This document shows, in pieces, positions 17,508 through 26,759 of a stretch of 64,000 bases of DNA. How positions within the stretch are numbered: position 1 is the first letter of the stretch; every line of letters begins with the position of its first letter. Under the pieces are notes generated by a model. That model was not told the origin of the DNA and did not search any database. It saw nothing but the letters and a program-made list of their open reading frames with translations. This DNA is from Nonomuraea rubra (GTDB lineage Bacteria; Actinomycetota; Actinomycetes; Streptosporangiales; Streptosporangiaceae): the NCBI RefSeq assembly GCF_014207985.1, contig NZ_JACHMI010000001.1, forward strand, positions 6,555,001 to 6,619,000, given 5' to 3'. The translations under genes were made by a program, and so were the position numbers.

Positions 17508-18287
17508 ATGCGATGGAACAGGCGTATCGTCATAGGCAAGGACGCTCAGCTAGCCGTCCGCGACTCTGAAGGAGACGCGCCGCCTGCAGTGCTGATCCAC
17601 GGGCTCGGCACGCCGCAACGATCTTGGGATCCCGTCGCACGCCTTCTCCAGCCGACTTTCCGCGTCATCACCCTTGACCTGCGTGGACATGGCAGATCTT
17701 CGGTCGCTCAGGACTACTCGATCGACGCCTACATCGAGGACGTCCTAGCGGTTATAGACGCCGTCCATGTGCGACGTCCTCTCCTGGTCGGACATTCCTT
17801 CGGCGCCCTGCTTGCGCTCGAAAGCGCGGCCAGGAGGGAATGCCGCGCCGTGGTCGCGGTGGACGGCGGCCTGCCCCTCCAGCGCCCTGCCGAGGCCAAG
17901 GACCGGCACACTTTCGACACCGAGATGCGGCGCCCCCATGTGCGCCTCCTCATGGCCGTCAGCACCCTACTCGGGAGGGGAGTACGGCTGTCGCCCGATC
18001 AGATGTGGCAGGTCATACAAGAAACCGAAGATCGAGAGCAGGCCTTGGATTCCATCTATGCACGCCTACGCTGCCCGATATTGCAGGTTCTCGCCGAAAG
18101 AGCAGAGCCGGTGCCGTGGGGCGAAGAGATGCATGCCGCCGCGAAGACGGCTGCCGACCGGCTCTATCTGACCCACTCCCATGTGGGACAGGTGTGGTTG
18201 GACAGCGGCCATGCCATTCCTCTGGAGCAACCACAGCAACTCGCCGAGCGAATCGTCACGTTCGCCGCCGCCCACTCGACCCCGTAG
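17508..18287 (+). CDS. Alpha/beta hydrolase
   Basis: 259 aa, predicted cytoplasmic. Oxyanion segment LIHGLGTPQRSW, nucleophile in VGHSFGALLAL (Ser about residue 94), and the catalytic His in LDSGHAIPLEQP near the C-terminus. ATG at 17508. Two copies of an inverted repeat lie 29-76 bases upstream, so the gene is probably inducible. Esterase, lactonase or haloperoxidase-like activity cannot be separated from the sequence. Confidence 0.88.
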   Translation: MRWNRRIVIGKDAQLAVRDSEGDAPPAVLIHGLGTPQRSWDPVARLLQPTFRVITLDLRGHGRSSVAQDYSIDAYIEDVLAVIDAVHVRRPLLVGHSFGALLALESAARRECRAVVAVDGGLPLQRPAEAKDRHTFDTEMRRPHVRLLMAVSTLLGRGVRLSPDQMWQVIQETEDREQALDSIYARLRCPILQVLAERAEPVPWGEEMHAAAKTAADRLYLTHSHVGQVWLDSGHAIPLEQPQQLAERIVTFAAAHSTP

Positions 18288-18310
18288 GGGCCCCAGACTG
18301 GCGGCGTACG

Positions 18311-18910
18311 TCACGCCCCCCGCTCCGGCGGGCAGTTCACCGCCAGCACAACTGATCTCTGCCTACAGGTCAACAGCGTGCCGCACACGTGCCAGCCCGG
18401 TTCGGCCTTGCGCCAGATCGCCTGCCGGAAGGCGAGCGCGGTGGACAGCGCCGAGGGCGCCTCCAGGTTGACCGCGTACCCGGCGATCGCACGGGAGTGG
18501 TCGTCCTCGATCTCGGTCAGCCACGGCCGCGCCGGCTGCCCCCTGGGATCCCGCACCCAGATGGCCAGCTCGGTGTGGTCGGCCTGCCAGATTTGGTTCG
18601 GCTTGGACGCCTCTCTGCGATGCACCAGCTCATACATCTCCCGGTAGCGTTTGCTGCCCTCCACCCCGAGCGCGACGAGTGCCGGATCGAGCTTTCGGAC
18701 GATCTCGTGCACGGTGGAGTAGCCGGGGACCGGCCACCTCTGCGCGGTGGCGACGCTCACCGCTTGCCGGTGGATCACCGCGATACTTCGCCGGGGCGGC
18801 CGCAGCGCCAGGCGCTCGATCGCGGCCAGGCGCTGAGCGTCACTGAAGCCCGTCAGCGGGCCGGGGTGGTCGCCATCGTGCGCAGCTGCTTGCACCATCC
18901 GTTCCTCCAC
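18311..18910 (-). pseudogene. Mu/TniA-type DDE transposase fragment
   Basis: About 170 recognisable residues of a retroviral-integrase-fold transposase: a helical DNA-binding part (RSIAVIHRQAVSVATAQRWP) and the first part of the catalytic domain (KPNQIWQADHTELAIWV with the first Asp, WLTEIEDDHSRAIAGYAV). The sequence loses similarity after KAEPGWHVCG, before the second Asp and the Glu. The 5' end is also lost. Inactive. Confidence 0.7.
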
Positions 18911-19061
18911 CGTCCCTTCCTGGCCGCCATGGCCCCCGCTGCGCTGGCCTCGTTCGGAGTGGGGATCTTGGGACCACCCAGCCGGAATTGAACGCTAAGC
19001 CTCCCGCCGCAGCTCAGGCAGGGTTGCGAAGGGGTGTAGGTGGATAGGGCGTCCACCCACG

Positions 19062-19646
19062 GTGCGACACGTCTGTCCGATCTGTACGTCATCGGCTGGA
19101 TACGACCAGTACGATCGGGAGGAGATCACGAGCTGGCGCGCGGGCGTGGCACGAGGAGACTGGTTGAGCGACAGCGTGGCCGCCGACACTGAGGGCGAGG
19201 CCAGCGAGGCGGCTGCGCCGCCTCCGTTCGAGCCGGCGCGGATGGTGCCGACTCGGCCGGATGGCTGGCCGGATTGGCTCGGTCGCAGGCCGATCAGCTC
19301 GGTCGACCGGGACAGGATTTTGAAGGATCTGAGTGCCGATCAGGAAGAGTTGGACGCTGCCAAGCGACGGGATGGCCTGCGCCTCGCACCGCTGTTCTCG
19401 TCCGTGACGATCGAAGGGGTTGGCGGGCAGGGTGATCCGCGGAAGGTGGCCCGGCTGCGAGCCGCCATCAATGCGGCGTGCCGGGTGGCCGCGGGTGACC
19501 GGCGGACCAGTTATCACGCGACCGATGTGCGCATCACGATCGGGATCGCGGGGCCGGACGCGCATGAGCGGATCGCGGTGCTGCGCCGGCAGCTCCCCAA
19601 GATGGGCGGTAGCCGCGGCTGGACGATCACCGAAGATCTGAACTGA
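19062..19646 (+). CDS. Hypothetical protein
   Basis: Up to 194 aa from a GTG at 19062; a TTG at 19163 preceded by GAGGAG is an equally good start (about 160 aa). The longer form begins with a CPIC motif. The middle is Pro-rich (PPPFEPARMVPTRPDGWPDW) and the C-terminal 110 residues are charged and soluble (KVARLRAAINAACRVAAGDRR to GGSRGWTITEDLN). No known family was recognised. It lies between transposase and aquaporin remnants and may be part of a former mobile region. Confidence 0.5.
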   Translation: MRHVCPICTSSAGYDQYDREEITSWRAGVARGDWLSDSVAADTEGEASEAAAPPPFEPARMVPTRPDGWPDWLGRRPISSVDRDRILKDLSADQEELDAAKRRDGLRLAPLFSSVTIEGVGGQGDPRKVARLRAAINAACRVAAGDRRTSYHATDVRITIGIAGPDAHERIAVLRRQLPKMGGSRGWTITEDLN

Positions 19647-19974
19647 GCCAGCTCTCTCAGAGTGAGAGTGGTGACTGCGCGTGTTCCAGAAATGAACGTT
19701 ATCGAGACGCGAGCAGTCGATCTTGCCGCTTCTGCGACGCCTCAGGTCGATCATTCTCAAGAGTGAGGGGCCACGGAGATTCCGACAACCAACTGACACG
19801 GAGGCGTGGATTTCGACAGCAAAACGCGGACCCTACACGAACTCAGGTCCGCTGGGTCGGCGTCCTCCTCCCGATGGTTATCTGGGGTTGTCAAGCGAAG
19901 TAGCTAGGAGGCCGGTGCCCAGGCGGGTGATCTGGTGGATCACCATGTTGGCGTGGCGGGTGCTGGTGATCAGT
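19647..19974. other. Stretch without a supported gene
   Basis: Slightly lower in GC than its neighbours. No convincing frame on either strand; a short minus-strand frame near 19878-19960 has no known motif. Confidence 0.35.
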
Positions 19975-20228
19975 CCAGCGTGTTGCGATACCTTTTGATC
20001 GGCTCGGCCATCGTCCTGCTCGGTACGGCGACAGGAGGCTCGGTCAATCCGGCACGCCAGTTCGGACCGGCCGTGGCGTCCGGCCGCCTCGACCTTCTGT
20101 GGGTATACATGCTGGCGCCCCTGGTCGGGGCGGGGATCTCCGCCGCCATCCTGAACCGTGTGCACAAGCGCCGCGAAGTGCTGACGCACCGGCTCTGCGG
20201 TACACATCCGAATGGTTCCCCGCTGTGA
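19975..20228 (+). pseudogene. Aquaporin (MIP family) C-terminal fragment
   Basis: Carries the second NPA box in its usual context (GGSVNPARQFGPAV) and the last membrane helix (WVYMLAPLVGAGISAAIL). The first four helices and the first NPA box are absent, so no channel can form. The tail after NRVHKRRE looks non-native. Confidence 0.7.
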
Positions 20229-20329
20229 ACATGGGCCGACGTTCCGGCCAGCACACCACCCCTGCCGCGCCCATCCTGCTGGCCACCACCGGCTACCCAC
20301 CTCCACCAGTGATCTCGCCAGGAGTCCCC

Positions 20330-20469
20330 ATGCCCACCAGCACCCTCCCGCCCGCCACAGCACCAGCGCCTGAGCTGATGACGCCTTCAACCGCGACGGC
20401 TACGCCATCATCCGCGACGCCTACGACCCGCTTCTGTGCGCCGAACTGCGCCCGCGTCTCATCCACTGA
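20330..20469 (+). pseudogene. Phytanoyl-CoA dioxygenase-like N-terminal remnant
   Basis: An ATG at 20330 with GGAG upstream opens about 14 codons, then a one-base shift near 20372 leads into FNRDGYAIIRDAYDPLLC, which matches the first conserved segment of PhyH-type oxygenases. A stop follows at 20469. The Fe/2-oxoglutarate-binding HxD region is absent. The ATG of a 47-codon frame of unknown meaning (20469-20612) overlaps this stop. Confidence 0.4.
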
Positions 20470-20619
20470 TGGACATCGTGCAGGTCAGTGCCCAGGTCGA
20501 TGCCGAGCGCCGGGTGTCCAGCCAGGAACTCCTGCGCTCGCTCGCGCACGACCACGGGGTGGCCGTCTTCTCCGCGCGCGACCTTTGGAGACCGTTCGAT
20601 TACACACGGTAGCTACGAT

Positions 20620-21558
20620 ATGGTCATGGAGCTCTTCCCTGCCATGCCGCTCGCGGAGTGGGCTGAGGCCAAGGAGACCTTTCACCGGTTCACGCAGATT
20701 GTCGGCAAGATCCGGCTGTCGGTGAGCAACCGGCGCAACCACTGGTGGCACGTGCCCTTTCATCTGACCGGGCGCGGGCTGACCACCCGGCCGATGGGTG
20801 GGCTGGGTGAGCAGCCGCTGTTCAGTATCGACTTCGACCTCGTACGCCACCGCCTGGTGGTGGACGTGCTGGACGGCCGCAGTGCGGAGTTCAGCCTGAT
20901 CGGCCGGTCGGTGGCGTCGTTCCACGAGCGGCTGTTCGAGACGCTGGCGGGGCTGGGGATCCGGCCGGAGATCTGGGCGGTGCCGTTCGACCTGAGCGAC
21001 GACACGCCGTTCGCCGAGGACACCCTGCACGCGCGTTACGACCCGGTGCTCATCAACCGGTACTGGCGGATCCTGTCCCAGGTGGCGCAGCTCCTCGACC
21101 GGTTCGCGGCGGACTTCTCCGGCAAGATCAGCCCCGTGCACCACTTCTGGCACACGTTCGACATTGCCGTCACCCGGTACACCGGGCGCGCCGCGCCCGT
21201 ATCGCCGGAGACCGATCCGGTGACGCGCGAGGCGTACAGCTGGGAGGTCATCAGCTCAGGGTTCTGGTTCGGCGACGAGGAGCGGCCGTGGCCGGCCTTC
21301 TACTCCTACACCGCGCCGGAACCCGAAGGGCTGGAGCGGGAGCCGCTCCGTCCCGAGCAGGCCGAGTGGATCGCCGCGCGCGGCAGCCACCTGGCGGTAC
21401 TCCGGTACGACGATGTCCGCGCGATGGGCGATCCAGTCGCCGCCGTGCTGGAGTTCCTTGACAGCGCCTATCAGGCGGGTGCCCGGCTGACGGGGCTCGA
21501 TGTGCACGCGCTGGCCTGTCCGGGGGGCGTCACGGACCCGCATGACGCGAAGGCCTGA
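20620..21558 (+). CDS. DUF5996 family protein
   Basis: 312 aa from the ATG at 20620 (a second ATG lies two codons on). Start-proximal ELFPAMPLAEW, then QIVGKIRLSVSNRRNHWWHV, FHLTGRGLTTRP and FDLVRHRLVV, the ordered motifs of the DUF5996 family, whose function is not established. The C-terminal half has conserved Trp/His clusters (KISPVHHFWHTFDIAVTRY, SGFWFGDEE) that could bind a ligand or metal. Soluble, no signal peptide. A strong hairpin follows the stop, so it is probably a single-gene transcript. Confidence 0.85.
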   Translation: MVMELFPAMPLAEWAEAKETFHRFTQIVGKIRLSVSNRRNHWWHVPFHLTGRGLTTRPMGGLGEQPLFSIDFDLVRHRLVVDVLDGRSAEFSLIGRSVASFHERLFETLAGLGIRPEIWAVPFDLSDDTPFAEDTLHARYDPVLINRYWRILSQVAQLLDRFAADFSGKISPVHHFWHTFDIAVTRYTGRAAPVSPETDPVTREAYSWEVISSGFWFGDEERPWPAFYSYTAPEPEGLEREPLRPEQAEWIAARGSHLAVLRYDDVRAMGDPVAAVLEFLDSAYQAGARLTGLDVHALACPGGVTDPHDAKA

Positions 21559-21566
21559 ACACACGA

Positions 21567-21598
21567 GAGCGCCCGCCCTCCAGGGAGGACGGGCGCTC
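21567..21598 (+). terminator. Hairpin terminator after the DUF5996 gene
   Basis: GAGCGCCCG and its complement CGGGCGCTC enclose a second CCTCC/GGAGG stem; the hairpin starts 9 bases after the stop codon. There is no T-tract, which is usual for actinomycete terminators. Confidence 0.7.
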
Positions 21599-21838
21599 AA
21601 CGAGTGCGTACCGGTGCGCAGGTCGCCTCTCGGCGAAAGGCGCAACGCCCACCTCGCACGGTCGCATGGACGTCGTCTCCCAGTCCGACGACGGACGGTC
21701 CCTGGTCGCGGACTACCATGACGACACATGGGCACCGCCTCGATGTTCACCGTCGTCGGCGGGAAGGCCGGCCGAATCGACACCGGTCAGGCGGACCGGG
21801 TACGCGGCCTCCGACTCTGACGATCGTAAGGGGAACGG

Positions 21839-23062
21839 ATGACGCGCGATCGGCGATCGGCGAACCCGACTCGGGCCAGGCGATGGCTCCGCACGATGCG
21901 GGCGCGGGATCCGCGCGAGGCACACCGCGCTGCTACCCCGCTGGAGCTGCTGTTCGACCTCTGTTTCGTGGTCGCGGTGGCGCAGGCGGCCGCCCAGTTG
22001 CACCACCACGTGACCGAAGCCCACCTCGGCGTCGGGCTGTTGGGCTATGCGATGGTTTTCTTCACGATCTGGTGGGCGTGGATGAACTTCACCTGGTTCG
22101 CCTCGGCCTACGACACCGATGACGTTGCCTATCGGCTGCTGACTCTGCTCCAGATGGCGGGTGCTCTGGTACTGGCGGCCGGGGTGCCCGCCGCCGCGAC
22201 CTCCTATGACCTCACCGTGATCACCATTGGTTATGTGGTGATGCGCGTGGCGCTGGTCGCCCAGTGGCTGCGGGTAGCTCGGCAAGATGCCACCGGCCGC
22301 CCTGCGGGGATCCGGTACGCCGTCGGCATCATGGTGGTCCAGGCAGGCTGGCTTGTTCGGTTGGCGCTGCCGCATCCATGGGACTACACGGGGCTCGCGG
22401 TGCTCGTGATCGCCGAACTACTGGTGCCGATGTGGGCCGAGTTCCGGGGCACGGCCACGTCGTGGCACCCTGGCCACATTTCTGAACGCTACGGGCTGTT
22501 CACCATCATCGTCCTCGGCGAGGTCATCTTCGCTAGCCTTACCAGCATCCAATCCGCATTGTCCGAACACGGCGTATCCGGGCAAATGCTGCTGATAGCC
22601 GCTGGCGGCCTCATCCTGGTGTTCACCATGTGGTGGATCTACTTCATGGGCCCGGACGCCGCCCTGAGCACGCCGCGTATCGCATTGCTCTGGGGTTACG
22701 CCCATTACCTGCTGTTCGCCGCGGTCGCCGCACTCGGCGCAGGCCTACAGGTCGCCGTTGACGTGGCCGTGCATCGCGCCCACGTGGCCGCGACGACCGC
22801 GACGTTCGCCGTGGCGGTTCCCCTGGCCGGGTTCCTCCTGGTCATGTGCTGGCTGCGCCGACTGACACACACCGGCCTGGCACATCCGAGCCTGATGGTT
22901 ACCGGGGCAGTCATCGTGCTGGTGCTGGCGCTGGCCACCCCCGTCCTAGGCGTCGGCGGGGTGATCCTGTCCATCGGCATCGCCGCTGCGGCCACGCTGA
23001 CAGCAGCTCTTGTGGCCACGCACCGCGACGGGGTACCCCACCCTCCACCGGAGGCACGGTGA
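21839..23062 (+). CDS. ltrA: Low temperature requirement protein A (LtrA) family membrane protein
   Basis: 407 aa, about 11-12 membrane helices. Begins with the family's ATPLELLFDLCFVVAVAQAA segment and the following WWAWMNFTWFASAYDTDD motif. A central ERYGLFTIIVLGEVI motif with acidic and His residues inside a helix is also characteristic. ATG at 21839 follows AAGGGGAA. Its biochemical role is unknown; the name comes from a cold-sensitive Listeria mutant. The LysR remnant just downstream may once have been a partner. Confidence 0.9.
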   Translation: MTRDRRSANPTRARRWLRTMRARDPREAHRAATPLELLFDLCFVVAVAQAAAQLHHHVTEAHLGVGLLGYAMVFFTIWWAWMNFTWFASAYDTDDVAYRLLTLLQMAGALVLAAGVPAAATSYDLTVITIGYVVMRVALVAQWLRVARQDATGRPAGIRYAVGIMVVQAGWLVRLALPHPWDYTGLAVLVIAELLVPMWAEFRGTATSWHPGHISERYGLFTIIVLGEVIFASLTSIQSALSEHGVSGQMLLIAAGGLILVFTMWWIYFMGPDAALSTPRIALLWGYAHYLLFAAVAALGAGLQVAVDVAVHRAHVAATTATFAVAVPLAGFLLVMCWLRRLTHTGLAHPSLMVTGAVIVLVLALATPVLGVGGVILSIGIAAAATLTAALVATHRDGVPHPPPEAR

Positions 23063-23063
23063 C

Positions 23064-23144
23064 ATGGTGCTCGATCTCCATCGACTGGCACACCTCATTG
23101 CCGTGGCGGAGGACGGCGGCATCGCCACAGCCGCACGCGCCTGA
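23064..23144 (+). pseudogene. LysR-family regulator N-terminal remnant
   Basis: 26 codons reading MVLDLHRLAHLIAVAEDGG then ATAARA and a stop, matching the start of a LysR helix-turn-helix. A further piece in another frame (TRPSIAITL) matches the recognition helix. Nothing else of the gene survives. Confidence 0.5.
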
Positions 23145-23545
23145 CAAGGCCCAGCAAGCATCGCGATCACGCTCATGCCGAGAGGATGCTCGATGGGTCA
23201 GTGTCCTGTCAGCCGCGCGCCGTGGTAGGCCTTCGCTCCCAGCGGCGGGCACGTCGGCGGCGAACTGCTTATTGAATGGCGCCACCCTTGGAGACGACGC
23301 GGGCCCGACGAAACTCCAGATACGTCCGCCTGGGTGAGGAGACCTCCGCGTGTATCACCACCGAAGCCGACCCCGTCCAGCGCCGCCGTCCCCGCTGAGC
23401 TCGGCCCTTCAGCCGGATGAACTCACCAGGTCACGTGATCGGCCACACTCGCAGCACCTGATCGTCGTCGGGATCGAGCGCCACCCGGTAGCCGACCGCG
23501 TGCAGCGCCTCCTCATGCGCCGCTCACGCCTGTCCCGGCCGGACG
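23145..23545. other. Stretch of degraded sequence
   Basis: No gene can be supported. A minus-strand piece near 23432-23525 (EEALHAVGYRVALDPDDD) looks like the C-terminal end of a lost protein, without a start. Confidence 0.35.
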
Positions 23546-23548
23546 GGA

Positions 23549-24000
23549 TCAGGCGGGCGGGTCTGCGTAGACGTCGTGCAGCATGCCGGTGGCTTGGCCG
23601 ACCTCGATGAGGTGCCCGTCCGGGTCGCGCATGTAGCAGCGGATCTCGGCCTTGCGGTCGATCGGCTCGGTGAGGAACCGGGCGCCGAGCGACGTCGCGT
23701 ACGTGTGAAAGGCGGCGATGTCGGCGACGCGGACGTTCATGAAGGCGGTCACCGGGTCGCCGGGCTCGGGCGCCCGCAGCGTAACGTCCGGTTATCCGGG
23801 GTGGGGCCGCCGCCGGGGTTCATGATGATCCACGTGTTGGCGACCTTCACGATCGCCGGGTTCTCTTCAAGGACAACCTCGCCGCCCAGGACGTCCGCGT
23901 AGAACGCGCGCGAGCGGGCCACGTCCCGGACAGTCAGAAAGTGCGTGACTACGAGCCCCTCGACGGGCGCGGGCAGTTGTTCGCGGTCGACCATGCTCAT
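23549..24000 (-). pseudogene. VOC (glyoxalase/bleomycin-resistance fold) protein with one frameshift
   Basis: ATG at 24000 with GAGGGG upstream. The first beta-alpha-beta module (VVTHFLTVRDVARSRAFYAD, VVLEENPAIVKVANTWIIM) and the second (VTAFMNVRVADIAAFHTYAT, IRCYMRDPDGHLIEVGQA) are both complete, including the metal-binding Glu of the LIEVGQ strand. They are in different frames, and one base is missing near 23797. Corrected length is about 150 aa, normal for the family. A single sequencing error would also explain it. Confidence 0.75.
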
Positions 24001-24261
24001 CCCCTCACAGGTTGTGGTGCGCTTTGTGCGCCCAGCGGGCGGGGTCGGCTCCAGGGCGTCCCGATCCCAGCGGGCGACCTCGGCAGCGGGCCTCACTGCA
24101 AGGTGTCACGGGTCTCGTGCGAGTCGGCCACGCGCAGCCGCGGCCAGACCTGCCGCCCCATCGCCGTCCCCCCTCGGCCGGATCGGTCGTGCGCCGTTCT
24201 CGCGCAAGGGGGTCATGCCCGGCCGGACGGGGGTTAGTCAGGCAACGAACGTCACATCTGG

Positions 24262-24455
24262 CCGACGTCTTGGTCTGCTTCGCGACGTAGTCGACCACCT
24301 CGTCAGGAAACTCCGCCCGCCCGCGCGGGAACCGCCCGTGCTGCGTGAAGTACTTCAGCAACAGCGCAAAGGCCAGACGAGTGCCCTCCTGCTTCGCACT
24401 GGCCAGGCCGACCTCATCGCTCAGGACGGTCCAGTGCTCAAGGATGTCGGCGTAC
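24262..24455 (-). pseudogene. tnpA: Tn3-family TnpA N-terminal fragment (DUF4158)
   Basis: About 62 residues: YADILEHWTVLSDEVGLASA, TRLAFALLLKYFTQHGRF and FPDEVVDYVAKQTK, the DNA-binding start of Tn3 transposases of the DUF4158 type. No start codon; similarity ends abruptly at about 24262. The ISL3 element begins 30 bases away and may have disrupted it. Confidence 0.7.
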
Positions 24456-24484
24456 GGCTACCAGTGCCGGGAGTGTCAAAAACT

Positions 24485-26119
24485 TAACGGCTCTGGCCCG
24501 TAATCGGTGGTGGCGTTGAGTGATCTTCACGGCAGCAGGATGCGGTGGCGCAGAAGGTCGAACCCGGCGCGGCCGTGCATCTGGCGCATGATCCTCTTCG
24601 TGCGGGTGTTGACGCCTTCGGTTCGGCCGTTGTGGTGCGGGAGGGTGAGGGCGGCGTTCACGGCGTCGCGATCGAGTTCGATGCCGTTGGCGAAGCCGTG
24701 CAGGTGCGGCAGATCAGCGGCTCGGAGGGTGGTGATCCAGGCGGTGAGCTTGGCGTCGTTGCCGTCGGCCGGGGTGAGGAGCTCGGCGAAGCTGCGGACA
24801 TGGCGGGCGAGTTCGGCCAGTTCGGGGCAGGCGGCTGTGAGCTCCTGCACCAGCTGGGTGTCGCTATCACGCAGCCGGTCGGGGTGGGTGAGCAGGAGAC
24901 GGGCCAAGCGGCGCGGCGTGATGACGGGCCGCTCTCCTTCGGCTCGGCCCTGGGTGATGTAGCGGTAGAGCAGGTTGAGGCTGCCGGTGTAGCCGAGCTC
25001 TTTGATCTCTCGAAACAGCTGCTGGACGGCAACGGCCGGATCGGCGGCGCGCCGTTCTCGCAGGTGATCGCGGTAAGGATCGACGAGAGTGGGTCGATAG
25101 CGCGGAGCGCGGCGCAAAGCCTCGGGCTTGTGGGTGCGGGCGTAGCGCTTGACGGTGTTGAGGGACAAGTTCAACCGACGGGCGCACTCCAAGAGGCCGA
25201 CGCCCCGCTCCAGCAGGTCGTGGATCTTCTGCCAACGCTCACGGGTAGTCTGTTCATGGACGCCGGCGGGCCGCGACGGGTTAACCGTGGCCCAGCAGGC
25301 GCTGTGGGAGCGAACCTCAGCAAGGGTCTTGTCGCAGAAATTCGCCCACAGGTGCCACCTGTCCCCGACCTGCACTGCATCCGGCAGAGCGCGTCGAACC
25401 GCCTCACCGTACGCGCCCGACCCGTCGCGGCAGACGATCTCGACCCCAGGGTGGGATCGCAGCCACGTCTCCAGCACATCGGCACCGCGGCCGGGCAGGA
25501 CATCGATCCGCTCGCCGGTCTCGGCGTCGATCAGGATGGTGGCATAACGGTGCCGGCGCTTGAGCGCGAAGTCATCGACACCCAGCACGCGCGGGATCCG
25601 CAGCGCCGGCAGCGGCAGCCGCGCCGACAGGCGCAGCGCTGTGGACCTCGAAATCGTGACGGCCAGGACCGCCGACAGCCGCGCACCCGCCCGACCGGCC
25701 AGTTCCTTCACCACCGCGCCCAGCTGGCCGGTGAGCCTGCTCGTTCGACGCTGGTAGCGCTCGAGCAGCCCGGGCACCTGCTCACGGAACGTCTGCCGAG
25801 GGCATCCCCACGCCGGGCAGACCAGACGCCGTACCTGTAGCGACACCACCACCCGCCGCCCGTCGACCGGGACATCCGTGACCGTCCGGCTCACGTAGCC
25901 GTGCACCCGACCGCTCAGCGCCCCGCACACCGGGCACGGCACCGGCTCGTCGCGAGTACGGGCCATGACCCGAATGAGGTCGTCCTCGTCCTCTACTGCC
26001 TCGATGACCAGGGCAGACAGCCCCGCAAATACCACACCCACAAGATCGTCGATCTTCAGCATGGCCCAGCCTGGCAGGGATCACTCAGTGCCACCACCGA
26101 TTACGGGCCAGAGCCGTTA
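24485..26119. mobile_element. Complete ISL3-family insertion sequence
   Basis: 30-base perfect terminal inverted repeats at 24485-24514 and 26090-26119, beginning TAACGGCTCTGGCCCGTAAT. One intact transposase gene on the minus strand fills the element. Similarity continues weakly just outside (A-rich, AGTTTT), so the ends may lie a few bases further out. No clear 8-base target duplication was found for either choice. The element is intact and potentially active. Confidence 0.85.
24527..26062 (-). CDS. ISL3-family transposase
   Basis: 511 aa, full length. The N-terminal zinc-binding part has CPVCGALSGRVHGY and a later CPAWGCPRQTF. A helix-turn-helix region follows. The DDE domain shows VLGVDDFALKRRHRYATIL (first Asp), VCRDGSGAYGEAV (second Asp) and, after a long helical insertion, NGRTEGVNTRTKRIMRQMHG with the catalytic Glu. 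ATG at 26062. Uninterrupted, in contrast to most transposases in this window. Confidence 0.95.
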   Translation of the reverse strand: MLKIDDLVGVVFAGLSALVIEAVEDEDDLIRVMARTRDEPVPCPVCGALSGRVHGYVSRTVTDVPVDGRRVVVSLQVRRLVCPAWGCPRQTFREQVPGLLERYQRRTSRLTGQLGAVVKELAGRAGARLSAVLAVTISRSTALRLSARLPLPALRIPRVLGVDDFALKRRHRYATILIDAETGERIDVLPGRGADVLETWLRSHPGVEIVCRDGSGAYGEAVRRALPDAVQVGDRWHLWANFCDKTLAEVRSHSACWATVNPSRPAGVHEQTTRERWQKIHDLLERGVGLLECARRLNLSLNTVKRYARTHKPEALRRAPRYRPTLVDPYRDHLRERRAADPAVAVQQLFREIKELGYTGSLNLLYRYITQGRAEGERPVITPRRLARLLLTHPDRLRDSDTQLVQELTAACPELAELARHVRSFAELLTPADGNDAKLTAWITTLRAADLPHLHGFANGIELDRDAVNAALTLPHHNGRTEGVNTRTKRIMRQMHGRAGFDLLRHRILLP

Positions 26120-26287
26120 GTAGTTTTACAGTCCCACAGGCCCCAAAGTAGCGCTGGTAAAAACAATCACGCGAGGCAGTCGGACACCCGGAAGGTTACG
26201 ACTTGAACGTGGCGGGATAAGTCTGGCGCTATAACGATCACCAGTATGTTTCCCAGGTCGTGGTGCTCGATGTTCCTGTTTATGTCA
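26120..26287. other. Short gap after the ISL3 element
   Basis: No gene seen; AT-richer than its surroundings. Confidence 0.3.
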
Positions 26288-26336
26288 AGCCGCCCGGGAG
26301 CTCCGGGTTGCGCACCGTCGCTTTGGCCGGGCGGCT
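26288..26336 (-). terminator. Hairpin after the small secreted protein gene
   Basis: Ten-base perfect stem AGCCGCCCGG (26288-26297) with CCGGGCGGCT (26327-26336), 29-base loop, starting 20 bases past the stop at 26356 on the minus strand. No T-tract. Confidence 0.55.
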
Positions 26337-26355
26337 CGATTCTTATCGGCACCCC

Positions 26356-26706
26356 TTATACGGGGCCACAGTCCGATGCCAGGTAGATTCCTCGTCCGCG
26401 AGGGGCTCCGGCGCCGGCGTATCGAAACGACTTGTAGAGGTCCGCGCCGGAGATTGTGAAGGGCCCCTTGTCGGGCCAGTTGTTGATCTCCACGCAGAAG
26501 GTCTTGGACGTCGTGCAGGTGTTCTTCACCTCAACGTAGCGGCTGTTATTTTCCGTGTACCACTTCGAGACGGAAATGCCGCATGCGGCTGTGACAGCGG
26601 TTCCCGATGAGAGGTTGGCAGATGCCAGGGCGGGGGTGGTTCCGCCCATGAGCACAGCCGCTGCGATGAGTCCCCCTGCCAAGGTGCCGATCTTACGTCC
26701 TAGCAA
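26356..26706 (-). CDS. Small secreted four-cysteine protein
   Basis: 116 aa from a TTG at 26706 preceded by AAAGGGG at ideal spacing. This start gives a clean Sec signal peptide (RK, then GTLAGGLIAAAVLMGG, cleavage after ALA or ASA). An ATG at 26754 is possible (132 aa), but a palindrome lies between the two. The mature part of about 85 residues has four Cys, pairable as CGISVS...NTC and FCVEIN...ASDC, and aromatic residues (SKWYTENNSRYV). The size, Cys spacing and a Trp-Tyr pair faintly recall alpha-amylase inhibitors of the tendamistat type; that is a guess. Otherwise it is an unassigned exoprotein. Confidence 0.75.
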   Translation of the reverse strand: MLGRKIGTLAGGLIAAAVLMGGTTPALASANLSSGTAVTAACGISVSKWYTENNSRYVEVKNTCTTSKTFCVEINNWPDKGPFTISGADLYKSFRYAGAGAPRGRGIYLASDCGPV

Positions 26707-26727
26707 CTTGTTCCCCTTTCCGAGGCG

Positions 26728-26745
26728 CCCAGTCGGTCGACTGGG
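26728..26745. promoter_or_regulatory. Perfect 18-base palindrome upstream of the secreted protein gene
   Basis: CCCAGTCG, GT, CGACTGGG, ending 22 bases before the TTG start. Its place in the probable leader supports the TTG start and suggests an operator or an RNA hairpin. Confidence 0.5.
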
Positions 26746-26759
26746 ATGGGTCATGAGCC

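Noticed and set aside
24477..26127. Target-site duplication for the ISL3 element
   Set aside because: Eight-base flanks (CAAAAACT / GTAGTTTT) are not direct repeats with either choice of element end.
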